Of a stretch of 64,000 nucleotides of DNA, positions 17,698-26,360 are shown piece by piece. The stretch is from Leptospira kemamanensis (GTDB taxonomy: Bacteria > Spirochaetota > Leptospiria > Leptospirales > Leptospiraceae). How positions within the stretch are numbered: the first letter of the stretch is position 1; the number at the start of each line of letters is the position of its first letter. Below the pieces are notes generated by a model. It worked only from the letters and a program-made list of their open reading frames with translations. It had not been told where the DNA came from and did not search any database. The stretch is from the NCBI RefSeq assembly GCF_004769665.1, contig NZ_RQGG01000010.1:124001-188000 (forward strand), in the 5' to 3' direction. The position numbers and the translations under genes were made by a program.

Positions 17698-18123
17698 TTA
17701 TTTAGATATAACGTTTAAAAACACTTCGGGAATGGAACAGGCTTTTCGTAAATCGTAATCAAAAAACACAATGGCTGTTTTTGCACGAGCAATCTCTTTT
17801 CCATCTTTTTTGTGGGTGATCACATACACCATATCAAAAGATTTTTTTGATACTTGATCCACATACATTTGGATGTTCATATCATCTGGGAAAAATGCTT
17901 CTGATTTGTACACAATGGCAACATCAGAAACCACAATCCCCTTCCCATCTACATTGATTTCTGTCCATCCATGCGAATGAAAAAACCGTGCTCGGCACTC
18001 ATGAGTCAGCGTAAGGATTGCATCATGAGCCAAGTGGCCAGCAAAATTAATGTCCGATATCCGAACACTTAATGAAGTTTCAAATACTAAATGCTCTGGG
18101 ATATCGATACTAATTCTTGGCAT
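17698..18123 (-). CDS. Hotdog-fold acyl-CoA thioesterase
   Basis: This is a 141-residue 4HBT-type protein. The motif SDINFAGHLAHDAILTLTHECRARF contains the Asp and the long helix typical of YbgC/FadM-like thioesterases, with Asp as the likely catalytic residue. The substrate is unknown. The gene is last in a five-gene minus-strand operon with GlpD and a lipid kinase, suggesting a role in acyl-lipid metabolism. It ends 8 bases from the end of meaB. Confidence 0.83.
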   Translation of the reverse strand: MPRISIDIPEHLVFETSLSVRISDINFAGHLAHDAILTLTHECRARFFHSHGWTEINVDGKGIVVSDVAIVYKSEAFFPDDMNIQMYVDQVSKKSFDMVYVITHKKDGKEIARAKTAIVFFDYDLRKACSIPEVFLNVISK

Positions 18124-19764
18124 TTAATCTACAAACCACTCGTAACGTGCGTCCACTTTTTTAGATTCTTCTTTTTGACGTTCCACACTCCATCCTAATA
18201 GTTTCGCAATTTTTTTGTCTAGTCGCGTACGTTCTGATTGGTCTAGTTTACCAACAGTACCTACACCAGACCTTCTAAAATAAAAATCAGTTAAATGATG
18301 AATGTCTTCTTGGAACACAATGTATTCCACTTCATCTTCGTAATACACTTCCCCATTAGGAATGCGATACGTATCAATACCCTTCCCTTGTAAGATCTTC
18401 CAAGTGGTACTGCCATATCGTCTCACTAATGTTTCAATTTTTTCACCTGGAATATGCGGATATTTAAATTGAATTTCATTTACTAACTCTTTTAGATTTT
18501 GGTATCTTCCACCAAGTAATGGCGTGAATTTTGTGGCAGAAGGAGTTTCTTGTCCTTTGGTAAATACATCAATCTCATTGACCAAACTTTCGGCCACTGC
18601 TCTGCTTGTTGTATACTTTCCACCTAAAGCGGAAAAAAATCCAGGAAAGCCTTCTTTTTCATAATGCAAAATTTCGGATTTACGTGATGCAGAATAAGTT
18701 CCTTCCGTACTACCTGGGTCTTCCACAAGTGGCCGCAATCCACCATAATAATAATCTACATCCTTTAACGTCAATTTTGCGAATCCAAAACTAAAATTGA
18801 CTTCATCAATCAAATCAACAATTTCTGATTGTTTTACTTTAAATTTGTCTGGATCATCTTCATATGCAGTGTCAGTTGTGCCTATGATAGTTTTTCCTCG
18901 CCAAGGGATAACAAACAAATGAGAACCGTCACGTTTTGATAAAACCACACACTCATTTCCGCAAATATTGCGAACAACAGCATGAATCCCTTTGGAACGG
19001 ACTAATTTTTTTTCGGCGGAAATCCCAGCCATAGATTCGATGACATCTGCCCAAGGACCAGCAGAGTTCACAACTACCTTGGCAGAAACTAAAATCTTTT
19101 TGCCTGTGATTTCATCTGTTAGTCCAACCGTATAACCACCGCTATTTTGTTTTTTCAAAGTGGTGACAGATAAATAGTTAAATGCGTGTGCCCCTTTTTC
19201 TTTTGCAGACAAAATAAATTCAGTTGTGTGTTTTTCGGGATTGGGATTGGCATAATCGTAGTATTGGAAACTTCCTTGTAAGGATTTTCTACTAAGACCA
19301 ATGACTTTATAAATAGTTTCTGCTAAAGTATTCCATCGATACTTAGGAAGTTGTACATCAGGATCAATCTCTTTGTTTCTATCAAACGATAGAAGATTGT
19401 ACAATTCCATCCCTAAGAAGAGTTGGATCCTTTGAAATAAGGATCGAATTGGTATGATAAAACCCATAGGTCGAACAGCATGAGGAGATATTTTAGCCAA
19501 ATACCTTCTTTCCGATAATGATTCCCTGACTAAACCAAATTCAAAATTTTTTAAATAACGGAGTCCACCGTGTATGAGTTTGGATGTAGCTTGGCTTGTT
19601 CCAGAAGCATAATCATTCTTCTCTGCTAATAAACAATTATATCCTCGTAAGGTTGCATCCCATAAAATATTGGCACCGGTGATCCCACCGCCAATGATGA
19701 GGATATCATATTCTTTTTTAAGGTGGTTTAATCGCACATTTTCTTGTTTGGTGCTATGTTTCAT
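18124..19764 (-). CDS. glpD: Glycerol-3-phosphate dehydrogenase, FAD-dependent
   Basis: This membrane-associated enzyme oxidises sn-glycerol 3-phosphate to dihydroxyacetone phosphate and passes electrons to quinone. The 546-residue product has the N-terminal FAD-binding GGGITGANILWDATLRG, the GlpD signature TSKLIHGGLRYL, and GTTDTAYEDDP in the middle. A C-terminal DAO_C-like helical domain completes it. No glycerol kinase or facilitator is adjacent. The operon with an AGPS-like oxidase and lipid kinase suggests feeding lipid synthesis or salvage. Confidence 0.92.
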   Translation of the reverse strand: MKHSTKQENVRLNHLKKEYDILIIGGGITGANILWDATLRGYNCLLAEKNDYASGTSQATSKLIHGGLRYLKNFEFGLVRESLSERRYLAKISPHAVRPMGFIIPIRSLFQRIQLFLGMELYNLLSFDRNKEIDPDVQLPKYRWNTLAETIYKVIGLSRKSLQGSFQYYDYANPNPEKHTTEFILSAKEKGAHAFNYLSVTTLKKQNSGGYTVGLTDEITGKKILVSAKVVVNSAGPWADVIESMAGISAEKKLVRSKGIHAVVRNICGNECVVLSKRDGSHLFVIPWRGKTIIGTTDTAYEDDPDKFKVKQSEIVDLIDEVNFSFGFAKLTLKDVDYYYGGLRPLVEDPGSTEGTYSASRKSEILHYEKEGFPGFFSALGGKYTTSRAVAESLVNEIDVFTKGQETPSATKFTPLLGGRYQNLKELVNEIQFKYPHIPGEKIETLVRRYGSTTWKILQGKGIDTYRIPNGEVYYEDEVEYIVFQEDIHHLTDFYFRRSGVGTVGKLDQSERTRLDKKIAKLLGWSVERQKEESKKVDARYEWFVD

Positions 19765-19768
19765 ATAA

Positions 19769-20698
19769 TTAACATTTTATTGGTAAAACTTTTGGCAAAA
19801 CTTTGAACTTAGCCGGGAGTTTCCCCATATTTTCTCCATCTACATCAATGAATACGTCTTCGTCTGATTCTGCAGTTAGTTCCGTGATTTGTTTGGAAAT
19901 TACCTTGGCATCATCTGATAATTTTCCACGGTAAAGGTTCCCAAATTTTCGGAGAGTTTCAAATACAGAAACATTTTGTATGGCCAAAAGATCCATTTTT
20001 CCATCATCTAACTTTGCCTTGGGGGCAAACCACATCCCACCACCAGCAAACTCACCATTGGCACAAACGATCAATCTACATAAGTTGGTGATTTTTTCAA
20101 ACTTCGAAAGAGTAAGCGTGATTTTTTTATTGGTATATGAGAAAAGACAAACTACCGTATAAAGTAAAAAAACAGCTTTGCCCCCTATAAATCTGCCTAA
20201 CTTTGATTTGTTCACTCGGTAAACAACCTCACCTCCCATACCAAAATCAGCTAAATTCAAACACAAATATTTTCCTTGTGATTGATCTACCTTTGTATAA
20301 GTAACATCAATTAAATCGATATTACGTTCTTTTCCGTTTAACGCTTGTTCCAAAGCCTTAATTGGATTTTTGGGAACTTTAACAGTTTTAATAAAGTCAT
20401 TCCCTCTTCCTGCAGGGATTGGGCTAAAGATCACATCTTTATGAAAGATTTTCCCGTTTTCAATCAGTCCATTGATGATATTGGAAAAGGTGCCATCTCC
20501 ACCTATCCCTACAATCCAGTGATATCCTTGTTTGACAGCTTCTTTGGCAATGTCTTTGGCGGCCTTTTCTTTTGTAGTAGCTTCATAAGAATATGGGATC
20601 CCTTTTTCAATTAGAACTGGTTCTACTTTTTTCCATACTTTTGCGGAAAGCCCACCACCAGAAACTGGATTTAATATCACCTTCATCTTTCTCATCAT
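19769..20698 (-). CDS. Diacylglycerol kinase-family lipid kinase
   Basis: This is a 309-residue DAGK_cat/YegS-type kinase. The N-terminal domain has NPVSGGG and the ATP-binding GIGGDGTFSNIINGL; PAGRGNDF follows. The C-terminal beta domain has a CANGEFAGGGMWFAPKAKLDDGK loop typical of YegS/BmrU proteins. The likely reaction is phosphorylation of diacylglycerol or a related lipid. Its ATG overlaps the tetR stop (ATGA) and has an AAAGGAG ribosome site. Confidence 0.9.
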   Translation of the reverse strand: MMRKMKVILNPVSGGGLSAKVWKKVEPVLIEKGIPYSYEATTKEKAAKDIAKEAVKQGYHWIVGIGGDGTFSNIINGLIENGKIFHKDVIFSPIPAGRGNDFIKTVKVPKNPIKALEQALNGKERNIDLIDVTYTKVDQSQGKYLCLNLADFGMGGEVVYRVNKSKLGRFIGGKAVFLLYTVVCLFSYTNKKITLTLSKFEKITNLCRLIVCANGEFAGGGMWFAPKAKLDDGKMDLLAIQNVSVFETLRKFGNLYRGKLSDDAKVISKQITELTAESDEDVFIDVDGENMGKLPAKFKVLPKVLPIKC

Positions 20699-21336
20699 GT
20701 TTCTCCTTTGTTTCCGCCTGAAAATAATCCAAAAAATAAAACATGTTCAATGGTATCTAGATATGCTTTTTCGCTTTTAATTTCGTTTTGAAAATGGCCA
20801 TCTAAAATCACTTCCACTGCACCACGTATCATACCCCAAGCAACAGCAACGTTAGGATAAGTTCCTCGAGAATTAATTAAATTCTCTTGTTTTGCTTGTT
20901 TGTATATTTTTTCTAACAAAGACAACCTGTTGGTTCTTTCATCCGTCAACATCTTACGCATGTCTTCTGAAACATTTTGAATGTTAAGGTTCACTCCACA
21001 TTGTTTTGCAACAATGTACATATGTTTATCACCCAAACAATGATCGATATAAGCTCGAATGGCACGCCTGGACATCTCAATTGCAGTTTTCTCTTCCAAT
21101 GCCATTTCTAAACGTTTCCGCAACCGAACATAATCCTCGTATTGGATGCGAGCCATCAAATCATCTTTACTTTTGAAATGGAGATAAATAGTTCCACGAC
21201 CAATTTCTAAATGTTTGGCGATGTCATCCATCTTAACTAAAGATGGATGTTTTGTGCGAAAGAGTTCAATCGCACAATCTAGAATGTCATCTTCTCTTTT
21301 CGCAAATTCTCTTTTTTTCCGTTCCGAAACACCCAT
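20695..21336 (-). CDS. TetR-family transcriptional regulator
   Basis: This is a 213-residue regulator. The N-terminal helix-turn-helix is KMDDIAKHLEIGRGTIYLHFKSKDDL (about 36-61), typical of TetR. The C-terminal helical part probably binds a ligand, conceivably an acyl-CoA given its neighbours. It sits inside the operon it may control, overlapping both flanking genes by a few bases. Confidence 0.92.
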   Translation of the reverse strand: MGVSERKKREFAKREDDILDCAIELFRTKHPSLVKMDDIAKHLEIGRGTIYLHFKSKDDLMARIQYEDYVRLRKRLEMALEEKTAIEMSRRAIRAYIDHCLGDKHMYIVAKQCGVNLNIQNVSEDMRKMLTDERTNRLSLLEKIYKQAKQENLINSRGTYPNVAVAWGMIRGAVEVILDGHFQNEIKSEKAYLDTIEHVLFFGLFSGGNKGET

Positions 21337-22964
21337 TATTTTAATCCTAACAGTCCACCTGGATTCATAATTCCTTTCGGATCAAAAGTTTTTTTCAGAG
21401 AAGATAAAATTCGAAGTCCTTCCTTCCCTACTTCCTTTTCCATCCATGGTGACAACATCCTACCAATCCCATGATGGTGAGACAAGGATCCTCCATTTTC
21501 ATGGATGTGATCTATGATTCCTTTATGGAATTTGATAAAATTTGACTCTTCATGTTTCTCACTCATCGGACTAATAAAAATAAAGTACAAATTGGCACCA
21601 TTTTCATATGCATGTGAGATATGAACCATACAGGAAGTATTCTCAAAACTTTTGATATAACCTCTAGTATTTTCCCATAATGTATGAAGGTTTGACCAAC
21701 TAACGGCTGTCTCAAGTGTATCAATTCGAATCCCTTCATCCATCAAATAATCACGAAGGTAGGCACTCGAATACCTTTGGTGTAACCATTTATTCACAGG
21801 TGATTCCCCTGTTGAAAAACCACCTTTTCGTTTTGCGATTTTTTTAATTTTTTTAAAGACTTCTTTTGTATAAGAAGGATCACCATCAATGATAATATGC
21901 ATGAGGGATCTTTGCATTGGTTTATAACCAATGAATCGTAAAAATAAATCTTCCTTTCCACCGTGTAGACCACTCATATGAAAAGATATGTCCGTTTCTT
22001 CTGGATCTTGTATGCGAAAGAAATGGGGTTTTCCAAATCCTCCTTGCATCACTTCACGCATCGTCTCCACGGCGTTTTCAAAGTTTTTAAAGATAAAAGA
22101 TCCCTTTGCCGAATTTTCCGCATGGTATTTTCGGATTTTCAAAGTAGCTTTTGTGATCACTCCAAAACTACCTTCTGTTCCAAGAAACAATCGAAAAAGA
22201 TCAGGACCAATAGATGCAGCAGGGTATGCTTTTGATTCAAATTTACCTGTAGGAGTAATTGCCATTAGGCTAAGTAAAATATCTTCAATTTTTCCATATC
22301 CAGTGGAAGCTTGTCCTGCCCCTTTTGCCGCAATCCAACCACCTACAGTAGAAAATTCAAAGGACTGAGGGAAATGACCACAGGTATACCCTCTTTCATT
22401 TAAATGTTTTTCAAGCTCTGGTCCATATACACCGGCTTCAACAGTGACAGTTGAATCGATCGCATTGAATTCAAGAATTCGATTGAGTCGGGACAAATCG
22501 AGAGAGATTCCACCTTTTGGGGCTTGTAAAGCTTTTGTAACTGTTGACCCAGCACCAAAGGGAATCACTGGGATTTTATTGGCATTGGCTAACGCGATAA
22601 TCTCTTCTATTTCTTTTTCAGTCTTCGGTGAAACAACAACATCAACAACATCATTTACTTCACCAAACCTTGCTTTATAGATCTCTGTGTAAAATTTTCC
22701 AATCGAATGCCTTGCGCGGCTTACATCATCTAACGTTACATGGGTGTTCCCAACAATTTTTTTGAGTTTGGAAATGATGTTAGAATTTAGTTTCGATTTT
22801 TTTAAAGGCTTTAAAGGAAGTTCTCCTTTGGGAAGAGATGATTTAAATTCTTTTGTTACCGGGAATTGATTGTTTAAAAAATCTAACGTGTGTGAGGGGA
22901 GTTTTTCTTCCACTTCAGGAGATCCCCATTTATAAATGTTACGAGTTTGCATAGTGGTAACCAA
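21336..22964 (-). CDS. FAD-linked oxidase, alkyl-DHAP synthase-like
   Basis: This 542-residue flavoprotein is of the PCMH/VAO type. The FAD domain shows PVIPFGAGSTVTKAL, the SVTVEAG-like segment DSTVTVEAGVYG, and GGWIAAKGAGQASTGYGKIED. The C-terminus has SLSHHHGIGRML, the His-rich loop essential in alkylglycerone-phosphate synthase (AGPS), and WMEKEVG before the end. AGPS swaps the acyl chain of acyl-DHAP for a fatty alcohol in ether-lipid synthesis. D-lactate/glycolate-type oxidase is the main alternative. It is the first gene of the operon. Confidence 0.82.
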   Translation of the reverse strand: MVTTMQTRNIYKWGSPEVEEKLPSHTLDFLNNQFPVTKEFKSSLPKGELPLKPLKKSKLNSNIISKLKKIVGNTHVTLDDVSRARHSIGKFYTEIYKARFGEVNDVVDVVVSPKTEKEIEEIIALANANKIPVIPFGAGSTVTKALQAPKGGISLDLSRLNRILEFNAIDSTVTVEAGVYGPELEKHLNERGYTCGHFPQSFEFSTVGGWIAAKGAGQASTGYGKIEDILLSLMAITPTGKFESKAYPAASIGPDLFRLFLGTEGSFGVITKATLKIRKYHAENSAKGSFIFKNFENAVETMREVMQGGFGKPHFFRIQDPEETDISFHMSGLHGGKEDLFLRFIGYKPMQRSLMHIIIDGDPSYTKEVFKKIKKIAKRKGGFSTGESPVNKWLHQRYSSAYLRDYLMDEGIRIDTLETAVSWSNLHTLWENTRGYIKSFENTSCMVHISHAYENGANLYFIFISPMSEKHEESNFIKFHKGIIDHIHENGGSLSHHHGIGRMLSPWMEKEVGKEGLRILSSLKKTFDPKGIMNPGGLLGLK

Positions 22965-23033
22965 AAATCCTTATTTGCTCCAATTTTTGAACCAAGTTCA
23001 CAAATTGACAACTAAAAAATATTTTGCCCCGAT

Positions 23034-23486
23034 TTAACCTCGTAACTCTTTGAAGTATTCGGCTCGGACCGAGGTCAAAAACTCTATACTTAGAGTGGTT
23101 CCAAATAATAAAGATAAGGTTTCTCGTAACACTTCGTCCAAGTCAAAACCCGTTAACAACCATTCAATGAGTTCAAAAGTGATATCAAGAGACGGATTCG
23201 GATTCGAAGGAGTTTTGCCTTTTGCAATATTGATTAGAAGTTTTGGGATTTCAGATGTTCGATTCTCTGCGATTAAGTTTCGAATCTCAGTAGGATAAGA
23301 AACCATTAACTTTTGTTTAATGGCGTTTGGTGTAAATACTAACTGTTCTTCTTTTAAATCTAGAGAAAGTAAAAGATGATCTTTTAAATTTTTTTCCGAA
23401 TGATGGCTTTCTTGCCAAACAAAAAGAATCTTTTCGCCAACAAGAGAGTCTTCAAACGGTAGAAAAGGATATGGTTTTTTATCCAT
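23034..23486 (-). CDS. Hypothetical protein
   Basis: This is a 150-residue, soluble, mostly helical protein with no recognised motif, signal or TM. It lies 41 bases after the HU gene on the same strand. The gap contains a 6-bp stem (CCCAGG 23493-23498 with CCTGGG 23509-23514), so the two may be cotranscribed with some attenuation. Confidence 0.5.
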   Translation of the reverse strand: MDKKPYPFLPFEDSLVGEKILFVWQESHHSEKNLKDHLLLSLDLKEEQLVFTPNAIKQKLMVSYPTEIRNLIAENRTSEIPKLLINIAKGKTPSNPNPSLDITFELIEWLLTGFDLDEVLRETLSLLFGTTLSIEFLTSVRAEYFKELRG

Positions 23487-23527
23487 ACGATACCCAGGCG
23501 GTAGCCCTCCTGGGGGAATAACAGTGA

Positions 23528-23833
23528 TTATTTTTTAGGTGGGACAACCGCATCTTTGCAAGTTTTGGAAAGAGTAAATTTCACAACTGTTTTTGCAGGA
23601 ATGACAATCGCTTCCCCAGTCGCTGGGTTTCTTCCCTTACGTTTTGGACGATTCCGTTTAACCAATTTACCAAGTCCAGGAATGACAAACGCGCCATTTT
23701 TCTTAGTTTCTTTGTATGCGAGTTCAACAAAAGAGTCGAGGAATGCTGCTACATTCTTTTTGGTCATACCAGTTGTTTCAGCTAATTCACTTAGCATTTC
23801 GGACTTTTTCATTGGGGTAGGAGTTGTTGCCAT
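23528..23833 (-). CDS. HU-family DNA-binding protein
   Basis: This 101-residue protein compacts and bends DNA. A short Pro/Thr tail is followed by the HU core: KKSEMLSELAETTGMTKKNVAAFLDSF, then GKLVKRNRPKRKGRNPATGE, which forms the DNA-binding arm, and PAKTVVKFTLSK. The sequence fits HU rather than IHF, with no partner gene in the window. The upstream region (23834-24010) has several inverted repeats. Confidence 0.95.
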   Translation of the reverse strand: MATTPTPMKKSEMLSELAETTGMTKKNVAAFLDSFVELAYKETKKNGAFVIPGLGKLVKRNRPKRKGRNPATGEAIVIPAKTVVKFTLSKTCKDAVVPPKK

Positions 23834-23923
23834 ACTTTGATTTTCCTCTAAACCATTTAACGGTTACACATTATTTACAAAACTACCTGTTTTGGTACAA
23901 GATTAAATTGATTTTGGATACAA

Positions 23924-23949
23924 TTTTTCTTAGAATTTCCTAAGAAAAA
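23924..23949. repeat. Inverted repeat in the HU upstream region
   Basis: TTTTTCTTAG (23924-23933) and CTAAGAAAAA (23940-23949) form a perfect 10-bp AT-rich inverted repeat with a 6-base loop. A second shorter repeat of related sequence (TTTCCCTAAGGAAA) follows before the next gene. They lie between divergently transcribed genes and may be operators or supercoil-sensitive sites. Confidence 0.6.
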
Positions 23950-24010
23950 CGCGGTTTTTTGAAAAAAACCTTTATTTCCCTAAGGAAAATGGGAATTTCT
24001 TCCAAAACTC

Positions 24011-25288
24011 ATGGCTTCTCTCAAATACAAGAAGATCGTTGTCGTATTCAAACGCACTAAATACGAATTGGATTTGGAAACTTATGGTTCCATCCAATCC
24101 TATAAAGAAGTCACAAAACAGAATCCTGAAGTATTCCAAAGAACATGGGAATCTCACGAAAGGCAAATTCGATCCCGTGATCATCTAAAAAAACATGTAT
24201 TCCCAAATGCTGACTTTGTCTTTCGCGAAGATTTTGATCCAGAAGGTGGATCGGAATATGACTTGGTTGTCGCACATGGTGGGGACAATCACTTCACTTA
24301 TGTGGCTCACTTAGTAGGAAATACTCATTTAATCGGTTGTAATTCCGATCCAGATTCCTCCGTTGGTGCTTTACTTGGGTTTACTGCAGAAGAATTAGGC
24401 GAAGCAGTTCGAACCAATTTTAAACAAACGAAAGTGGAATCTTGGTCTTTACTGGATACAGAAATCATTTATCCCAACGGAACCAAACTGAGAACCGTGC
24501 CTGCTGTTTGTGAACTTTCCATTCGTAATAATAGCCCGGACTTAACGTCACGCTTTTGGATTTCCTATTTGGACAAAAAAGAAGAACAAAAATGTTCTGG
24601 ATTACTTGTATATACGGGTGCTGGTTCCACTGGATGGATTAGTTCTTGTTTCCCTAAAAAATTCCCTCCCTTTTCCAAACATGAGCCATTTTTTCATATA
24701 TATTCCAGAGAAATTCGGGTCAAATCACGAGAAACAGAGTTTTCCTTGGCAGATTTTAGGGCTTTGGATCAAGTGGAAGTTATTTCCGAAATGAATGGTG
24801 GTTTGGCCGTGGATTCTCTCACTGAGAGGCATTATCCGTTTCCACCATATGCAAAAGCGATGATTCGTTTATCGCCTGAGAAATTATTTGTAGTTGTTCC
24901 ACTAAAGAGAGGGGAATCCATGCAGGACTTACCATACGAAATAGAACAAAAACGCATCAATGGAACTGTCATCGTTCAAATTAAAGGACGAATGGAATCA
25001 GGTCCTCTTGACCGCATAACACAAACCATCCTGGATGAAATGGTGGGTGCAGACCGTAAACATCTGATCTTAGATTTTTCTGAACTTCGTTACATTTCCA
25101 GTTTAGGAATTCGAATGATTTTAGATGTAAAGATGAACCTTCAGAAGCGAAATAAAGAAATGGCTTTAGTGGGTGTCACAAGCTCTATTTTACAAGTATT
25201 CCATCTTTTGGGTTTATCTAATGCGTTCCAATTTTACCCAGATAGAGAAGAAGCACTAAAGTCTTTTGAGGAGCCATCTAATTCCTAG
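24011..25288 (+). CDS. NAD-kinase-like domain fused to a STAS domain
   Basis: This 425-residue protein has two parts. Residues 1-300 resemble an NAD kinase fold: VVAHGGDNHFTY (Gly90, Gly91, Asp92, Asn93) sits where kinases have GGDGT, and LVYTGAGSTGW corresponds to the T(A/G)TGS(T)A motif. Residues about 313-420 are a STAS/anti-sigma-antagonist domain with ILDFSELRYISSLGIRM, where Ser363 or Ser364 is the expected phosphosite. GGDN in place of GGDG questions kinase activity. It forms a unit with the next ORF, whose ATG directly follows its stop. Confidence 0.8.
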   Translation: MASLKYKKIVVVFKRTKYELDLETYGSIQSYKEVTKQNPEVFQRTWESHERQIRSRDHLKKHVFPNADFVFREDFDPEGGSEYDLVVAHGGDNHFTYVAHLVGNTHLIGCNSDPDSSVGALLGFTAEELGEAVRTNFKQTKVESWSLLDTEIIYPNGTKLRTVPAVCELSIRNNSPDLTSRFWISYLDKKEEQKCSGLLVYTGAGSTGWISSCFPKKFPPFSKHEPFFHIYSREIRVKSRETEFSLADFRALDQVEVISEMNGGLAVDSLTERHYPFPPYAKAMIRLSPEKLFVVVPLKRGESMQDLPYEIEQKRINGTVIVQIKGRMESGPLDRITQTILDEMVGADRKHLILDFSELRYISSLGIRMILDVKMNLQKRNKEMALVGVTSSILQVFHLLGLSNAFQFYPDREEALKSFEEPSNS

Positions 25289-25849
25289 ATGACTCCGCGA
25301 ATTTCCGTTTGGATTTCCAACTCGGTTTTCGTTTCCTTTTTGGTTCTATCTATATTTTATTCCGTAGTTCACTTTGAGAACCTCACTCTTCGCGAAGAAT
25401 CAACCAAACTTGTAGATGAAAGCAATAGAAGTTTTGCTAGGGTTCAAGAATTATCCAGGATCAAAAATCAGTTCCCAATTGCTTACCAATGCCACTATAG
25501 TTTTGGTTTGAGCAATGGCTCTCTGTTTGAATCCACAGAAAAAATTCCCTATTCCATCTATAAAAAACTGAGATTAGGTGATTCGATTCAAATTTATAAA
25601 AAAGAGATTTGGATTTTAGGTAAAAGGACGGCAATATCTAGAATTATGGGGAATGATGAGCCACTCCCCTTACTTGAGAACTTAGAAAAATATTTTAAGT
25701 ATAGTTTTTTTTATTTCCTCGTCCTAACAGTTGTTTTTCTTACTCTTAGGGTTTCGGGATGGTTATTTCGAATTTATCCTTCCCAGCAAAAACCAACTGA
25801 GACTGGCGTGATTGTTGTAAATAATTCTCCGGATTCACATCAAAAGTAA
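25289..25849 (+). CDS. Membrane protein with two TM segments
   Basis: This is a 186-residue protein with a TM near residues 9-27 and another near 138-158, and an external domain between them. No family recognised. It follows the NAD-kinase-like/STAS gene with no gap and may be its membrane partner. Its last 104 bases overlap the 3' end of a convergent gene. Confidence 0.55.
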   Translation: MTPRISVWISNSVFVSFLVLSIFYSVVHFENLTLREESTKLVDESNRSFARVQELSRIKNQFPIAYQCHYSFGLSNGSLFESTEKIPYSIYKKLRLGDSIQIYKKEIWILGKRTAISRIMGNDEPLPLLENLEKYFKYSFFYFLVLTVVFLTLRVSGWLFRIYPSQQKPTETGVIVVNNSPDSHQK

Positions 25850-26273
25850 CAAAACACATATATTTATCATACTTAACCACATACATAAACTCCATATAGT
25901 TTAAGTGAGTGTTTTGAGTCATAAATCCTCGTAACCATTTACTCTCACGGTAAACTCTTTCGTATTGAATATTGGTTGCATCGATTTTTTTAATCGATTC
26001 TTGGGATTCTTTTGAGTAGTCACGACTCATAATTTCTTTTTTGAGCGTCTTAATCAAGTTATACTCAAGTTTTGCTTTATTAGGTGGTAAATTTTCTGGA
26101 CGTGTTTTATAGTAGTACTCGAATAACTCTTTATCTTGGCCTTCTTTGGCATCGTGATTGTCTTGGTTCACGTCGGTGGGAGTTGTTTGCTGTTTTGTGT
26201 CCTGAGCAGAGATTGAAACAACTGCTAAACTGAACACAAGGGTAATTAGAAGGGATTTTTTCGAGAGTTCCAT
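25746..26273 (-). CDS. Exported protein of unknown function
   Basis: This is a 175-residue protein with an N-terminal signal ending near SAQD (about residue 24) and a Gln/Asp-rich linker. The mature part has few hydrophobic stretches. The ORF opens at 26348, but the ATG at 26273 directly precedes the signal peptide. The last 104 bases overlap antisense to the 3' end of the neighbouring gene. No family recognised. Confidence 0.6.
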   Translation of the reverse strand: MELSKKSLLITLVFSLAVVSISAQDTKQQTTPTDVNQDNHDAKEGQDKELFEYYYKTRPENLPPNKAKLEYNLIKTLKKEIMSRDYSKESQESIKKIDATNIQYERVYRESKWLRGFMTQNTHLNYMEFMYVVKYDKYMCFVTFDVNPENYLQQSRQSQLVFAGKDKFEITIPKP

Positions 26274-26360
26274 ACTGATTATTATCGGTTTTTTTGAGTC
26301 ATTTTCAAAATAAAATTTTCGGTTTTCAAAAAGAGAAACAAGGTTCAAAACAGTTTTATC

